DNA from: Polyangiaceae bacterium
Lineage (GTDB): Bacteria > Myxococcota_A > Polyangia > Polyangiales > Polyangiaceae
NCBI GenBank assembly: GCA_025937895.1
Contig: JAICQL010000018.1
Span: 1 to 62,847, forward strand
DNA length: 62,847 bases
Direction: 5' to 3'
Part shown: piece after piece, positions 1 through 7,371 of the stretch
Position numbering within the stretch: the stretch's first letter is position 1
Layout of the letters: every line of letters begins with the position of its first letter
Position numbers and translations under genes: made by a program
Notes under the pieces: generated by a model
What the model saw: the letters and a program-made list of their open reading frames with translations, nothing else
What the model was told of the DNA's origin: nothing
The model's database searches: none

Positions 1-69
1 CGCTGGAGCGAATTACTGCTCCACGGCCTGCAGAGGTGGCACGATACGACGCGGGGTCGCCGCCGATCG

Positions 70-294
70 CTACGCGGCCGCGACGGGCCGATGGTGCAGC
101 ACCAAAAGCACGTCCGCACCGAGCGCCAGCTCCGCGTACGTACGCCCGTCATCGTCGCTGAACTCGACCTCGTACGCACCGTCGTCGAAGCGCTCCACGA
201 CCGTGCCCACCTGGCCGCGCACGAGCCCGTGCTCGGGAAGGTCAACGAGCAGGGCGACGACGTCGAGGACGTTGATGGTGATCGGGCTGGTCAT
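70..294 (-). CDS. DUF4926 family protein
   Basis: A 74-residue protein of the DUF4926 type. The core reads as a small beta-barrel: an opening strand (INVLDVVALLVDLPEHGL), then GQVGTVVERF, then YEVEFSDDDGRT. The motif 'DxPEHGLxxGxxGTVV' is typical of the family, whose biochemical role is unknown. It lies 8 nt downstream of the stop of the frameshifted DUF6883 gene (303-637, same strand), so the two were probably one transcription unit; these families are often adjacent in other bacteria (recalled, not searched). The ATG at 292-294 fits the family length; the Shine-Dalgarno is weak, consistent with coupling to the upstream gene. Bases 1-69 hold nothing recognisable. Confidence 0.75.
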   Translation of the reverse strand: MTSPITINVLDVVALLVDLPEHGLVRGQVGTVVERFDDGAYEVEFSDDDGRTYAELALGADVLLVLHHRPVAAA

Positions 295-302
295 GGCGAG
301 TC

Positions 303-637
303 TCAGAGGAGGTAGCAGCTGGTCAGACGCGGGAAGTCTTCGCCGGCTCGCACGATCCAGCCGCTGCGAACCGTCCCGGTGCCCTTCGGCCCGTGACCTC
401 CAAGTCTAGGACAAACCGGCGCCCATGGCTATCCGCGACGCCTTCGGCCGCGGTAGTGGCGATGGCAGCAGCCCGGAGCAGCTCCGCCCGCAGGAGGCCT
501 GCCTCTGCTCGCGTAAAGCCTACGCGCGCGGCGAACACCCGCGCCTTGTGGCGCCCGCGTGGGTGTGTTTGGTCGAGGCAGTAGTCGGTCAGCTTCGCCA
601 ACTCGACCACCGCTCGCTCGCCACCGGGCAGCCTCAT
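303..637 (-). pseudogene. DUF6883 family gene broken by a 1-base frameshift
   Basis: The first ~75 codons read as a DUF6883 protein (MRLPGGERAVVELAKL, then DYCLDQTHPRGRHKARVFAA, then RRFVLDLEVTG). After that the open frame runs to an unrelated Arg/Ala-rich tail ending at 323. Moving one frame, the DNA continues as GTGTVRSGWIVRAGEDFPRL and TSCYLL and stops at 303-305; this is the expected family C-terminus. One missing base in the G/C run near 389-393 accounts for the break. The restored gene would end 8 nt before the DUF4926 start. It is either a real recent mutation or an assembly error in a homopolymer. The function of the family is unknown. Confidence 0.75.
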
Positions 638-761
638 GGCGCCGACCCTACTGCGGCTGGGCCGTTGCGGGCCAAGTCCGCCCGCGCTGCTGCATTGGCG
701 CTACACCGCTCGCAGCTTCGCACGCTTCCCGCGCCCTTCCGCTCAGTTACGCCCTTCGGCA

Positions 762-813
762 TCGGGACTGAAAATCCTCGTGCCGGGCGGTTCAATTCCG
801 TCCTTGGACACCA
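762..813 (+). tRNA. truncated 3' half of tRNA-Phe (GAA)
   Basis: The bases form an anticodon arm with loop CTGAAAA (anticodon GAA at 770-772), a variable region, a T-arm with GGTTCAATTCC, the acceptor 3' strand CTTGGAC, discriminator A and an encoded CCA ending at 813. The matching 5' acceptor strand (GTCCAAG) and a normal D-arm are absent upstream: bases 738-761 do not pair. It is therefore a 3' fragment and not a working gene. Duplicated 3' tRNA ends are the classic trace of integration of a mobile element into a tRNA gene. No integrase is visible nearby. Confidence 0.7.
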
Positions 814-827
814 AGAAGCGGCAGTTA

Positions 828-863
828 CTACGGGGCTTCGGTTTTCCGAACAGTGCCCCGTAG
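828..863 (+). other. strong hairpin just after the tRNA fragment
   Basis: The arms CTACGGGGC (828-836) and GCCCCGTAG (855-863) pair perfectly over 9 bp. Inside them a second stem TTCGG/CCGAA closes a TTTT loop, with a 4-nt bulge (CAGT). There is no T-run after the stem, so it is not a standard intrinsic terminator. It starts 15 bases after the CCA end of the tRNA fragment. It could be an old tRNA terminator, a recombinase arm site or a structured RNA element. Confidence 0.6.
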
Positions 864-881
864 CTCGACGCGTTCGGGGCG

Positions 882-1290
882 TGAGCTGAACCAACCTAGC
901 TGGTCTGGTGTGTTCGGGCAGCGAGCTGAACAACGCTAGCTGGCTTGCCTCGTTCAGGGCGAGGGGCTGAGCAACGCAAGCTGGCTTACCTGGATCTGCC
1001 CGGGGGGGCTCTTCGATGCAAGCTGGCTTGCAAAGATCAGGGGAGTGCGCTCGCTCGTGCAAGCTGGCCTGGCTCGTTCGGGGGTGGAAGGTCCTCGAAT
1101 TCTCGTTGAGCTGCACTTTCAGCACGGGTTGGGTGAAATTTCGCACGCTGGCTTGGAATTCGTGGGGGAGTGGGCAGCGAATTTCCAAGCTGGCTTGGTC
1201 ATGTTCAGGGGTGGGGGCTGAACAGCACTAGCTGGCTTGTCTCGTTCAGGGGGTGGGGCCGATGAAGACCTGCTGGCTGGGCTCGGATGC
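882..1290. repeat. degenerate ~41-bp tandem repeat, about 10 units
   Basis: A core like GCTGAACAACGCTAGCTGG followed by CTTGYCTCGTTCAGGGGG recurs about every 41 bases. The most constant part is AGCTGGCTTG, seen near 939, 979, 1020, 1060, 1150, 1188 and 1230. Units have drifted and some are incomplete. Open frames cross it on both strands but give only low-complexity peptides, so it is read as non-coding. It fills most of the gene-free stretch 638-1484, which also holds the tRNA fragment and hairpin; nothing further is seen in 1291-1484. Confidence 0.7.
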
Positions 1291-1484
1291 GCATGAGGCG
1301 CGGTTTCGCGGTGCAAAGTCGCGCGCCTGCTGGGGTCCGGGCCAGCTCGTTCTTCGGCGTGGAGCCGCGCGCACAGCGTCGCGTGGGAGCTCGAACCCAG
1401 GCCCTGACGTGGAGCTCCGTCGCAAAGGGGCCGGGGGAGAGCGCTCTGCGAACGCTGGCCTCCGCCCGGCCGCCTTGGAGAGGG

Positions 1485-1793
1485 TTACGCTACTTCGGCG
1501 ATGACGAGGACGTCGACTGTGCCGGCGTAGCGATCATCGACGGTGCCGGAGCTGTCTCGCAGCAGGAAGTCGACGCGGGCGGTGACGGTGCGATCGGAGA
1601 TCTGCGCGATGCTGGCGTCGACTTTGTGGCGCAGGACGTGGTGATCGCCGTCAGAGTACTTGGAGTCGAAGCCGTTGAGCGCGACCTCGGCCCTGAGCAC
1701 GCGGCTGGGGAAGGTCACGGAGCTGCTCTCGCTCTGCTCCTGGCCTCTGGTGGGATCGAAGGTGATGCGGGTGCGTCGAAAATCGAGTGCCAT
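1485..1793 (-). CDS. conserved-looking hypothetical protein, 102 aa
   Basis: The protein is not assigned to a named family. It reads as a small all-beta domain of alternating hydrophobic strands (TRITFDPT, AEVALNGFDSKY, HHVLRHKVDA, TVTARVDFLLRDSSG, YAGTVDVLVIAEV). There is no signal peptide and no membrane segment. The start is well supported: GAGG lies seven bases before the ATG at 1791-1793, and coding-type base use holds through the frame. The gene stands alone, with 284 bp of featureless DNA between it and the di-heme protein gene and the 41-bp repeat array downstream. A sugar-binding or structural beta-sandwich role is possible but not shown. Confidence 0.6.
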   Translation of the reverse strand: MALDFRRTRITFDPTRGQEQSESSSVTFPSRVLRAEVALNGFDSKYSDGDHHVLRHKVDASIAQISDRTVTARVDFLLRDSSGTVDDRYAGTVDVLVIAEVA

Positions 1794-2077
1794 GGATTAC
1801 CTCGTCTTGATTGATGGGTTTGACGAGCCTGTACGCGGGGGCGTGCGGCGACGGGCGCAGTCGTGCTGCGCTCGAGCGTCTGCCAGAGGTGTGCGCGGGC
1901 GCGGGCGACTCGCCCGACCACCGCCCATCCCCTCGTGTTGGGCTCGATTGTTTAGACGGGGCAGCTCCGACTCGTCGCGGGTCGGCGTCGGCAGCGGGCA
2001 CATTCTGGCGCCGGGGAGCGGCGCTCGGGTCCGAGCCCTCTCCCTGAAGCTAGCGAGGCGAGTGGACGCCTGCGGTC

Positions 2078-4621
2078 TTACCGGGCGGGGCGGGCTTCGA
2101 GCGTGGGGCTGTCGGGCGCCGCGGGCAGGCTGCTGATCCAGCGCTCGAGCAGCTCGAGATACACTTCGTCGCGGCGGTTGCTACCCAGCGGGGGCATGCG
2201 CAGGTCAGCCTGCAGGGTGGCGTTGCGCTGGTAGAGCACGGAGCGCTCGGGGGCGCCGGGCTCGATCAGGTATTCTGCGCCGTCCTCGGCGCCGTTGAGG
2301 GCGGGCGCCAGCAGCACGCGCTGTTGCTCGAGCGGTGTCTCATGGCGGGCGTCCCAGGTGGCGCGGATGGTGGTCTGCACGCCGTGGCACAGGGAGCAAT
2401 TGGCGTCCCAGTAGGAGCGCACGCGCTCCTCGACGCTGGCGCTCTCGTCGTCGAGCGGGCTCAGACGTGGATAGCTGTCGAGCTCGTCGAGGTCGGGGCC
2501 GTCGTGGAACCAGCCGCGCTCGGCCCACTCGGCGAGCTGGTTCTGCCCGGTGCTGCTGGCGGGGCCGTTGAGCTGTGCGGTGCGGACGCCGAGCACGCGG
2601 CCCGCCTCTGGGTTGTGACAGGTCATGCAATCGCGCGGCCCGGGGAAGAAGTAGCTCTGCGTGCGTGGGGTGCCGTCGCGATCGAGGAGCTCCAGTGTCT
2701 CGGTGACGGCGTCTGTCACCAGCTCGGCCTCGGTGCCCTCGGGGTTCCAGCGGTACGTCAAGCCGTAGTAGGACTGCTCGGCTCCCGCCACCAGGATGCG
2801 GGTCTCGAGCGGGGTGAGCTGATCCGGCTCGCGCTCGTCCAGAGCCATGGCAAAGTGTTTCACGAACACGCTGCCGTCGGGGAACTGCCAGGGGCCGGTG
2901 GGCGCGAAGGTGATGGCCTCATTGGGGGGCAGGGCTGCCCAGCGGCTCTTCTCGGCGCCGTCGCTCCAGAGCGGGGTGCGCACGTCGTACGCGACCAGGC
3001 TATCTGCAGGCTCGCGCCGGCCGAGATCGCGAAAGACGCCTGTCTCACTCAGGGTGCGGGGTGCGTTGAGCTCGGTCCCTGCCAGCTCGAGGCGCTGGAG
3101 CTTGGCGTCGCTGCCCAGGGTGAGCACGTACAGCTCCTGCGCGGCGTCCACGCCGAAGGAGGTGATGCCGTCTTGCCGGTTGCGAAACTCGGCGGTCATC
3201 AGGATCTCCAGCTCTCCGATGTGGAGCTGGTTGACGCCACGCTGGTACGAGAGAGCGAAGATGGTGCCGCGCGAGAAGTCGGCGAACACGTATTTGCCCT
3301 GCAGCGCGGGCAGCCGCTGGCCGCGGTACACATAGCCGCCGATGAGCGAGAGCGCCTGCTGGCGGGTGAGCTCGAGCACCGGGTCGGTCCAGATACCGAT
3401 GATGGGATCGGGCAGCGCGCCCCTGGAGCGGAGCGAGCCCTCGAACGTGTTCCACTGATAGTTGGCGCCGCGGGCGAGCACGTTGAGCTCCTCGCGGCCC
3501 TCCTGACCCACCTCGCCCATCCAGACGAGGTCGTCGACTGGATCATGGGTCATGCGGTGGACGTTGCGCAGGCCCAGCGCGTAGAACTCCTCCAGCACGC
3601 CCGGTTGACCGACGAAGGGATTGTCGTTGGGGATGAAGTAGCCCTGCGTCACGCCCGTCTCGGGCTGGCGCACGATGGGGTGGCTGATCTCGCCGCCGCG
3701 CTGGTCGACGTCGATGCGCAGCACGCCGGAGAACAGATCTTTGTCGATGCGCTGGCAGTTATCGTACTGGCAGTTGGCACCGCCTTCATCCCCGACGGAG
3801 AGGTACAGAAAGCCGTCTGCCGGATGAAAGAACAGCGCGCCACCTTGATGCCAGACGCTCTGGTCCCGCTGATCGATCAGGACCAGCTCGGAGGCGGGAT
3901 CGGCCACCAGGGTCTCCGCATTCAGGGTGAAGCGAGAGAGGCGCGAGCGGGTGGGCGTGTTGGACGGCGGCGTGCGGCCGACGATGGGCGGCTCGCGAAA
4001 CGCGTAGTGCACGTACAGGTAGCGTGCGCTGGGGCTGCCGGGCTTGCCGAACTCCGGGTGGCAGGCGATGCCGAGCACGCCGCTGTCGTTCTCGCCCTGA
4101 TTTCGATCGGAGAGATCGAGCAGCAGCCGCTTCTCGCTGACATCGGCGCGGTTCTCGAACGCGAACAGCTTGCCCTCTCGCTCGGAGACGAGCAGCTGTC
4201 CGGTGCCCGGCGCCTCGATCAGCGCCACCGGATCATCGAAGCTGACTCCGGGGAACGCCTCGACCAGGCGCCAGTCCGCTGCCAGCTCCAGTTGCGCTGG
4301 CAGCTGCGCGATGCCCTCCGGCAGGCGGAAGGCGGCATCCACCGGAGGCCCGGAGTCGGCAACGCCGGCGTCAGCGATGGGCTCGACCTGCTCGCCACTG
4401 CTCGTCGCCGAGCGCGCGGAGGGGTCACTGTCGCGTGACTCCACCAGCAGCCGCGTGGAATCCTGACCACAGGCCACGAGCAGCGCGAAGGCGGCCAGTG
4501 CGGCGCCACGGCTGCGGAGGCCACAGCTGCGCAGGCCACGGCTGCGGAGGCCACGGCTGCGGAGGCCACAGCTGCGCCTGCCGTATGAGCCGCGCTGCCA
4601 TCGAGAGAGTGCCGGAATCAA
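2078..4621 (-). CDS. lipoprotein: PQQ sugar-dehydrogenase-like beta-propeller fused to di-heme cytochrome (HNE_0200 type)
   Basis: The protein has about 847 residues. An Arg-rich n-region leads into a hydrophobic stretch and lipobox (LLVAC), so it should be a lipoprotein. Residues ~90-500 resemble soluble glucose/sorbosone dehydrogenase propellers (WHQGGALFFHPADGFLYLSV, then GDEGG). The C-terminal part has two c-type heme sites, CMTCH (~residue 663) and CSLCH (~740). This order matches the HNE_0200 family, probably a periplasmic or surface oxidoreductase passing electrons to its own hemes; the substrate is unknown. There is no ATG near the signal peptide, so the TTG at 4619-4621 with AGAGG upstream is chosen. 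The n-region is encoded by a 15-bp repeat. It lies 74 bp after the AgmX-like gene, possibly in one operon. Confidence 0.8.
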   Translation of the reverse strand: MIPALSRWQRGSYGRRSCGLRSRGLRSRGLRSCGLRSRGAALAAFALLVACGQDSTRLLVESRDSDPSARSATSSGEQVEPIADAGVADSGPPVDAAFRLPEGIAQLPAQLELAADWRLVEAFPGVSFDDPVALIEAPGTGQLLVSEREGKLFAFENRADVSEKRLLLDLSDRNQGENDSGVLGIACHPEFGKPGSPSARYLYVHYAFREPPIVGRTPPSNTPTRSRLSRFTLNAETLVADPASELVLIDQRDQSVWHQGGALFFHPADGFLYLSVGDEGGANCQYDNCQRIDKDLFSGVLRIDVDQRGGEISHPIVRQPETGVTQGYFIPNDNPFVGQPGVLEEFYALGLRNVHRMTHDPVDDLVWMGEVGQEGREELNVLARGANYQWNTFEGSLRSRGALPDPIIGIWTDPVLELTRQQALSLIGGYVYRGQRLPALQGKYVFADFSRGTIFALSYQRGVNQLHIGELEILMTAEFRNRQDGITSFGVDAAQELYVLTLGSDAKLQRLELAGTELNAPRTLSETGVFRDLGRREPADSLVAYDVRTPLWSDGAEKSRWAALPPNEAITFAPTGPWQFPDGSVFVKHFAMALDEREPDQLTPLETRILVAGAEQSYYGLTYRWNPEGTEAELVTDAVTETLELLDRDGTPRTQSYFFPGPRDCMTCHNPEAGRVLGVRTAQLNGPASSTGQNQLAEWAERGWFHDGPDLDELDSYPRLSPLDDESASVEERVRSYWDANCSLCHGVQTTIRATWDARHETPLEQQRVLLAPALNGAEDGAEYLIEPGAPERSVLYQRNATLQADLRMPPLGSNRRDEVYLELLERWISSLPAAPDSPTLEARPAR
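4505..4579. repeat. 15-bp tandem repeat, 5 units, in a signal-peptide n-region
   Basis: The unit is GCCACGGCTGCGGAG, with the variant GCCACAGCTGCGCAG. It encodes the Arg/Ser/Gly/Leu pentapeptides just before the hydrophobic part of the signal peptide of the minus-strand di-heme lipoprotein. Because 15 is a multiple of three, copy-number change would lengthen the n-region without breaking the frame. Confidence 0.85.
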
Positions 4622-4695
4622 GGGAGCAACCTCTGCGCTAGCACACGTCTCCGCTCCGGGCGAGCTTTCGCCCCGCGTTTGCCGGCGGGTGCCGC

Positions 4696-5643
4696 TCAAC
4701 GCAAGGCGACGGGCGGCTGCTCGACGACGTAGTTGATGGGGTAGATGATGCGCACGCTGCGCCCCACCGGCGGTGGGAACGCGAGGGTGCGAAACTCGCT
4801 CAGCATGCACTGAATGGCGCTGCAATCGGGCAAGGTGGCATCGCGGACCTGGGCGCGCGCCACTTCTCCGCCCGGTCCGATCACGAACTCGAAGGTGACG
4901 TTGCCGGCGGCGGAGTGATTGCGCACCAGCGCCTGGCCGTAACAGCTCTTCAGATCCGGAAAGCTGCTGCCCACCACCTCCTTCACCTTGGCCCGCGACA
5001 GCGCTGTGACGGCGGGATCGACGCAGCTGGCAGGGGGCGGCTCACTCTCCTCCACCAGCGCGTCCGGTGCCTCGTCGCCTCGCCGGAGCTTGCCGCGCTC
5101 GAGCACCAGCGCGATGTCATAGGAGGCACGGTCGATCACCAGCTTCGGGCTGACGATCTGGGTCAGGCCCTTCTTCACGCACTCCGCGGCTGCGCAGGCG
5201 GCGGGTGAGCTGCGCACCACGTGTTGTGAGATGGACTTGCCGTCAGGGCCGTACACCAGGCGCACCGTGAGCTCCGCTGGCTCAGAGAAGCCCGCCGCGC
5301 ACGCGCCCAGGCTGGGCAACAGGCGGTCCAGGCGCGCGCCCGTCTCCTTGCTCCAGGGGGACTCCTGCTCGATCTCGGGATCGGGTCCGGTGACGCACTC
5401 CAGCGGCTGTTGCGGCAAGGTGGCGCCGGCGCTCACCGCAGACTCGTCCTTCACGACCATGGTCGGGGTACCGCTGGCGGTGGTGCCGGGGACAGGTGCG
5501 TGGCTGATGGTCTCCACTTGCTGCGCCGTCTCGGAGGGGCGCTGCGCGGGCGGCTGGCAGGCGACCAGAGCGAGGGTCAAAGCGCTGCACGCGCCCGCGC
5601 GCCAGCAGGTGGAAACACGAGAGGGAAGGCCCTTGGACGTCAT
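4696..5643 (-). CDS. lipoprotein with AgmX/PglI-type C-terminal domain
   Basis: The protein has 315 residues. The signal peptide ends in a lipobox (LALVAC) near residue 28. The last ~100 residues match the AgmX/PglI C-terminal (TonB-like energy-transfer) domain of myxobacterial gliding proteins: SCYGQALVRNHSAAGNVTFE and GEVARAQVRD, then paired cysteines and LAFPPPVGRSVRIIYPINY. A related, weaker copy appears to occupy residues ~110-190 (LVYGPDGKSISQHVVRSS). By family, such domains bridge periplasmic partners; here the protein is lipid-anchored and no TonB/ExbBD genes are nearby. The ATG at 5641-5643 opens directly into the signal peptide. The di-heme lipoprotein follows on the same strand. 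Confidence 0.8.
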   Translation of the reverse strand: MTSKGLPSRVSTCWRAGACSALTLALVACQPPAQRPSETAQQVETISHAPVPGTTASGTPTMVVKDESAVSAGATLPQQPLECVTGPDPEIEQESPWSKETGARLDRLLPSLGACAAGFSEPAELTVRLVYGPDGKSISQHVVRSSPAACAAAECVKKGLTQIVSPKLVIDRASYDIALVLERGKLRRGDEAPDALVEESEPPPASCVDPAVTALSRAKVKEVVGSSFPDLKSCYGQALVRNHSAAGNVTFEFVIGPGGEVARAQVRDATLPDCSAIQCMLSEFRTLAFPPPVGRSVRIIYPINYVVEQPPVALR

Positions 5644-5758
5644 GCGCCAAGGATACGCCCGGCGCGCTACCTTGGCGTGTTCAATTGCGATTCGGGTTGG
5701 GGGTTGCGCTGGCGCTGCCGGGGAGCCTGCACTTCGAGGGGCTGACCCGCGGGTTGTC

Positions 5759-5773
5759 ATCGGTTGAACCGAT
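5759..5773. promoter_or_regulatory. perfect 7-1-7 inverted repeat, candidate operator
   Basis: ATCGGTT-G-AACCGAT is a perfect dyad in the 312-bp gap between two divergent lipoprotein genes (starts at 5643 and 5956). Its position suits a regulator of either or both. A partial half-site (TCGGTTG) repeats a few bases downstream at 5779-5785. No clear -35/-10 pair was found in the rest of the gap. Confidence 0.4.
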
Positions 5774-5955
5774 TGTGGGTCGGTTGCTGGGGGCGAGCCC
5801 TCGGCGCCGGGGGGCACCGCAACCGCGTGCTCACTCTGGCCTACATTTGCACCAAGAAACACACACTCCGTCGGAAGCCCTCGGATAAAGTCCAGAAAAC
5901 GGCGCCGATAGTCTGGGCCGCCGCAGCAACGCTGGATGTTTGCGAGGAGGGTCTC

Positions 5956-7338
5956 TTGATCAGGTTCGCCCCCAAAAATTGGCTGCCCTGGCTCACCTGT
6001 ACGGTGGCGGGCGTGGTGCTGGCTCGCTGCTCCGACAGCGCCGAGTACCTGCTCGAGGCGCCGGCTGAAGAAGCGCCGGCGCTGGGCACGGCAGGCTTTC
6101 ATCTGGATGTGGGCGACGGGCTGGTGTTCAATCAGCTGACAGCGACGCTGCAATTTCCTGACTCCACTTTTCAGACGCAGACGCTCGACGTCAGCCCCGA
6201 CGATAGCTCCCTCACGCTGTACCTCGGCGAGCTGCCGGTGGGCAGCGGCTATCAGGTGACGCTCTCCGCCACCTCCACCACCGGGGCCGTGTGCACGGGC
6301 AGCGGTCAGTTCCGCATCGAGCAGGACGAGACCGTGGTGGTGAACGTGCGCATGGAGTGCAGCGGCGGCGTGGCCGAGCCCGATGTTGGCGCGGCGGTCA
6401 TCAAGGGTGAGGTCGTGCCAGCGACGGGCGATTGTCCCGCGGTGATCGATCGCATCGAGCTGGCGCCGGCGAAGGCGGGCATCGGGGTGCCGGTTGAGGT
6501 GGAGGTGTTCCCCACGGCGGGCACGGCGCCGCTCATCACCTTCAGCGCGAGCGGCGGCCAGCTTCAGCTCGCCACGGCCACGCCTGCCGGCGGCCAGCAA
6601 GGCGGGGGTCAGCAGGGCGGTGCGGCGCAGGGCGGGGGTCAGCAGGGCGGGGGTCAGCAGGGCGGCGGGGCGCAGGAGGACGGCGAGGAAGAGGAAGCTG
6701 CCGTGACGCTCCCACGCGGCACCGGCACCCGCGCCATCTTCCGCTGCACGGCGGCGGGCGAGTTTGAAGTGTACGCGCAGGCGATCCGCGCCGGCTGCGT
6801 GCACGACACCGAGGCGCGCATCAGGTGCTTCGACGATGGCACCCCCTACGGCGGCGGAGCCGGCGGCGGCATGGGCCAGGGTGGCGGCACGGGCAGCGCA
6901 GGCAGCGCGGGCAATGGCATGGGAGGCGGCGGCAACGGTGGCAACGGTGGCGCGGCCAGCAACGCCTGCGCGACGTGCACGGCCGCGGCCTGTCCGGCGC
7001 AGGTGGCAGCCTGTCAGACCGACACCACGTCCGCAGCCTGTCAGGAGATCCGGGTCTGCGCCGCGGTGGGCACCGCCGCCAGCTGCGCCGCCAACAGCAG
7101 CCTGGACTGCTACTGCGGCACCCGCCCCATCGCGACCTGCCTGACGTTCGGCGGCAATGGCGAGTGCGCCGACGTCATCACGCGGGCCTCGGGCTGTGAC
7201 GATGGTCGTGCCGCGGAGAACATTCCGACGTGTGTCTCGGAGCGCTACCTCGAGGTCAACTTTGGCCTGGGCGATGCCTTCCAGCTCGTAGCTTGCCAGC
7301 GCCGCAACTGCTCGACGCAGTGCGGGCTGGTGCCTTGA
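5956..7338 (+). CDS. glycine-rich lipoprotein with Cys-rich C-terminus
   Basis: The protein has 460 residues. The TTG start at 5956 is supported by a very good ribosome-binding site (GAGGAGGG ending 4 nt before it) and leads straight into a signal peptide with a Cys near residue 23 (VVLARCSDS). Residues ~40-210 look like beta-sandwich domains (DSTFQTQTLDVSPDDSSLTL). A linker rich in GGQQGG repeats (~215-245) is followed by acidic residues and a second Gly-rich linker, then a C-terminal part with about 15 cysteines (ACATCTAAACPAQVAACQT). The architecture is that of a surface-exposed myxobacterial lipoprotein; the function is unknown. It is followed 33 bp later by the DUF4215 protein. Confidence 0.7.
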   Translation: MIRFAPKNWLPWLTCTVAGVVLARCSDSAEYLLEAPAEEAPALGTAGFHLDVGDGLVFNQLTATLQFPDSTFQTQTLDVSPDDSSLTLYLGELPVGSGYQVTLSATSTTGAVCTGSGQFRIEQDETVVVNVRMECSGGVAEPDVGAAVIKGEVVPATGDCPAVIDRIELAPAKAGIGVPVEVEVFPTAGTAPLITFSASGGQLQLATATPAGGQQGGGQQGGAAQGGGQQGGGQQGGGAQEDGEEEEAAVTLPRGTGTRAIFRCTAAGEFEVYAQAIRAGCVHDTEARIRCFDDGTPYGGGAGGGMGQGGGTGSAGSAGNGMGGGGNGGNGGAASNACATCTAAACPAQVAACQTDTTSAACQEIRVCAAVGTAASCAANSSLDCYCGTRPIATCLTFGGNGECADVITRASGCDDGRAAENIPTCVSERYLEVNFGLGDAFQLVACQRRNCSTQCGLVP

Positions 7339-7371
7339 ACGAGGTCGCGGCGAGCCAATTCCTCCGCGCTC

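Noticed and set aside
634..1188. 184-codon minus-strand frame over the 41-bp repeat and tRNA fragment
   Set aside because: Low-complexity Cys/Pro/Arg peptide created by the repeat; the stretch holds a tRNA remnant on the other strand.
2324..4438. 704-codon plus-strand frame opposite the di-heme lipoprotein
   Set aside because: Shadow of the real gene; the opposite strand has heme motifs and a lipobox.
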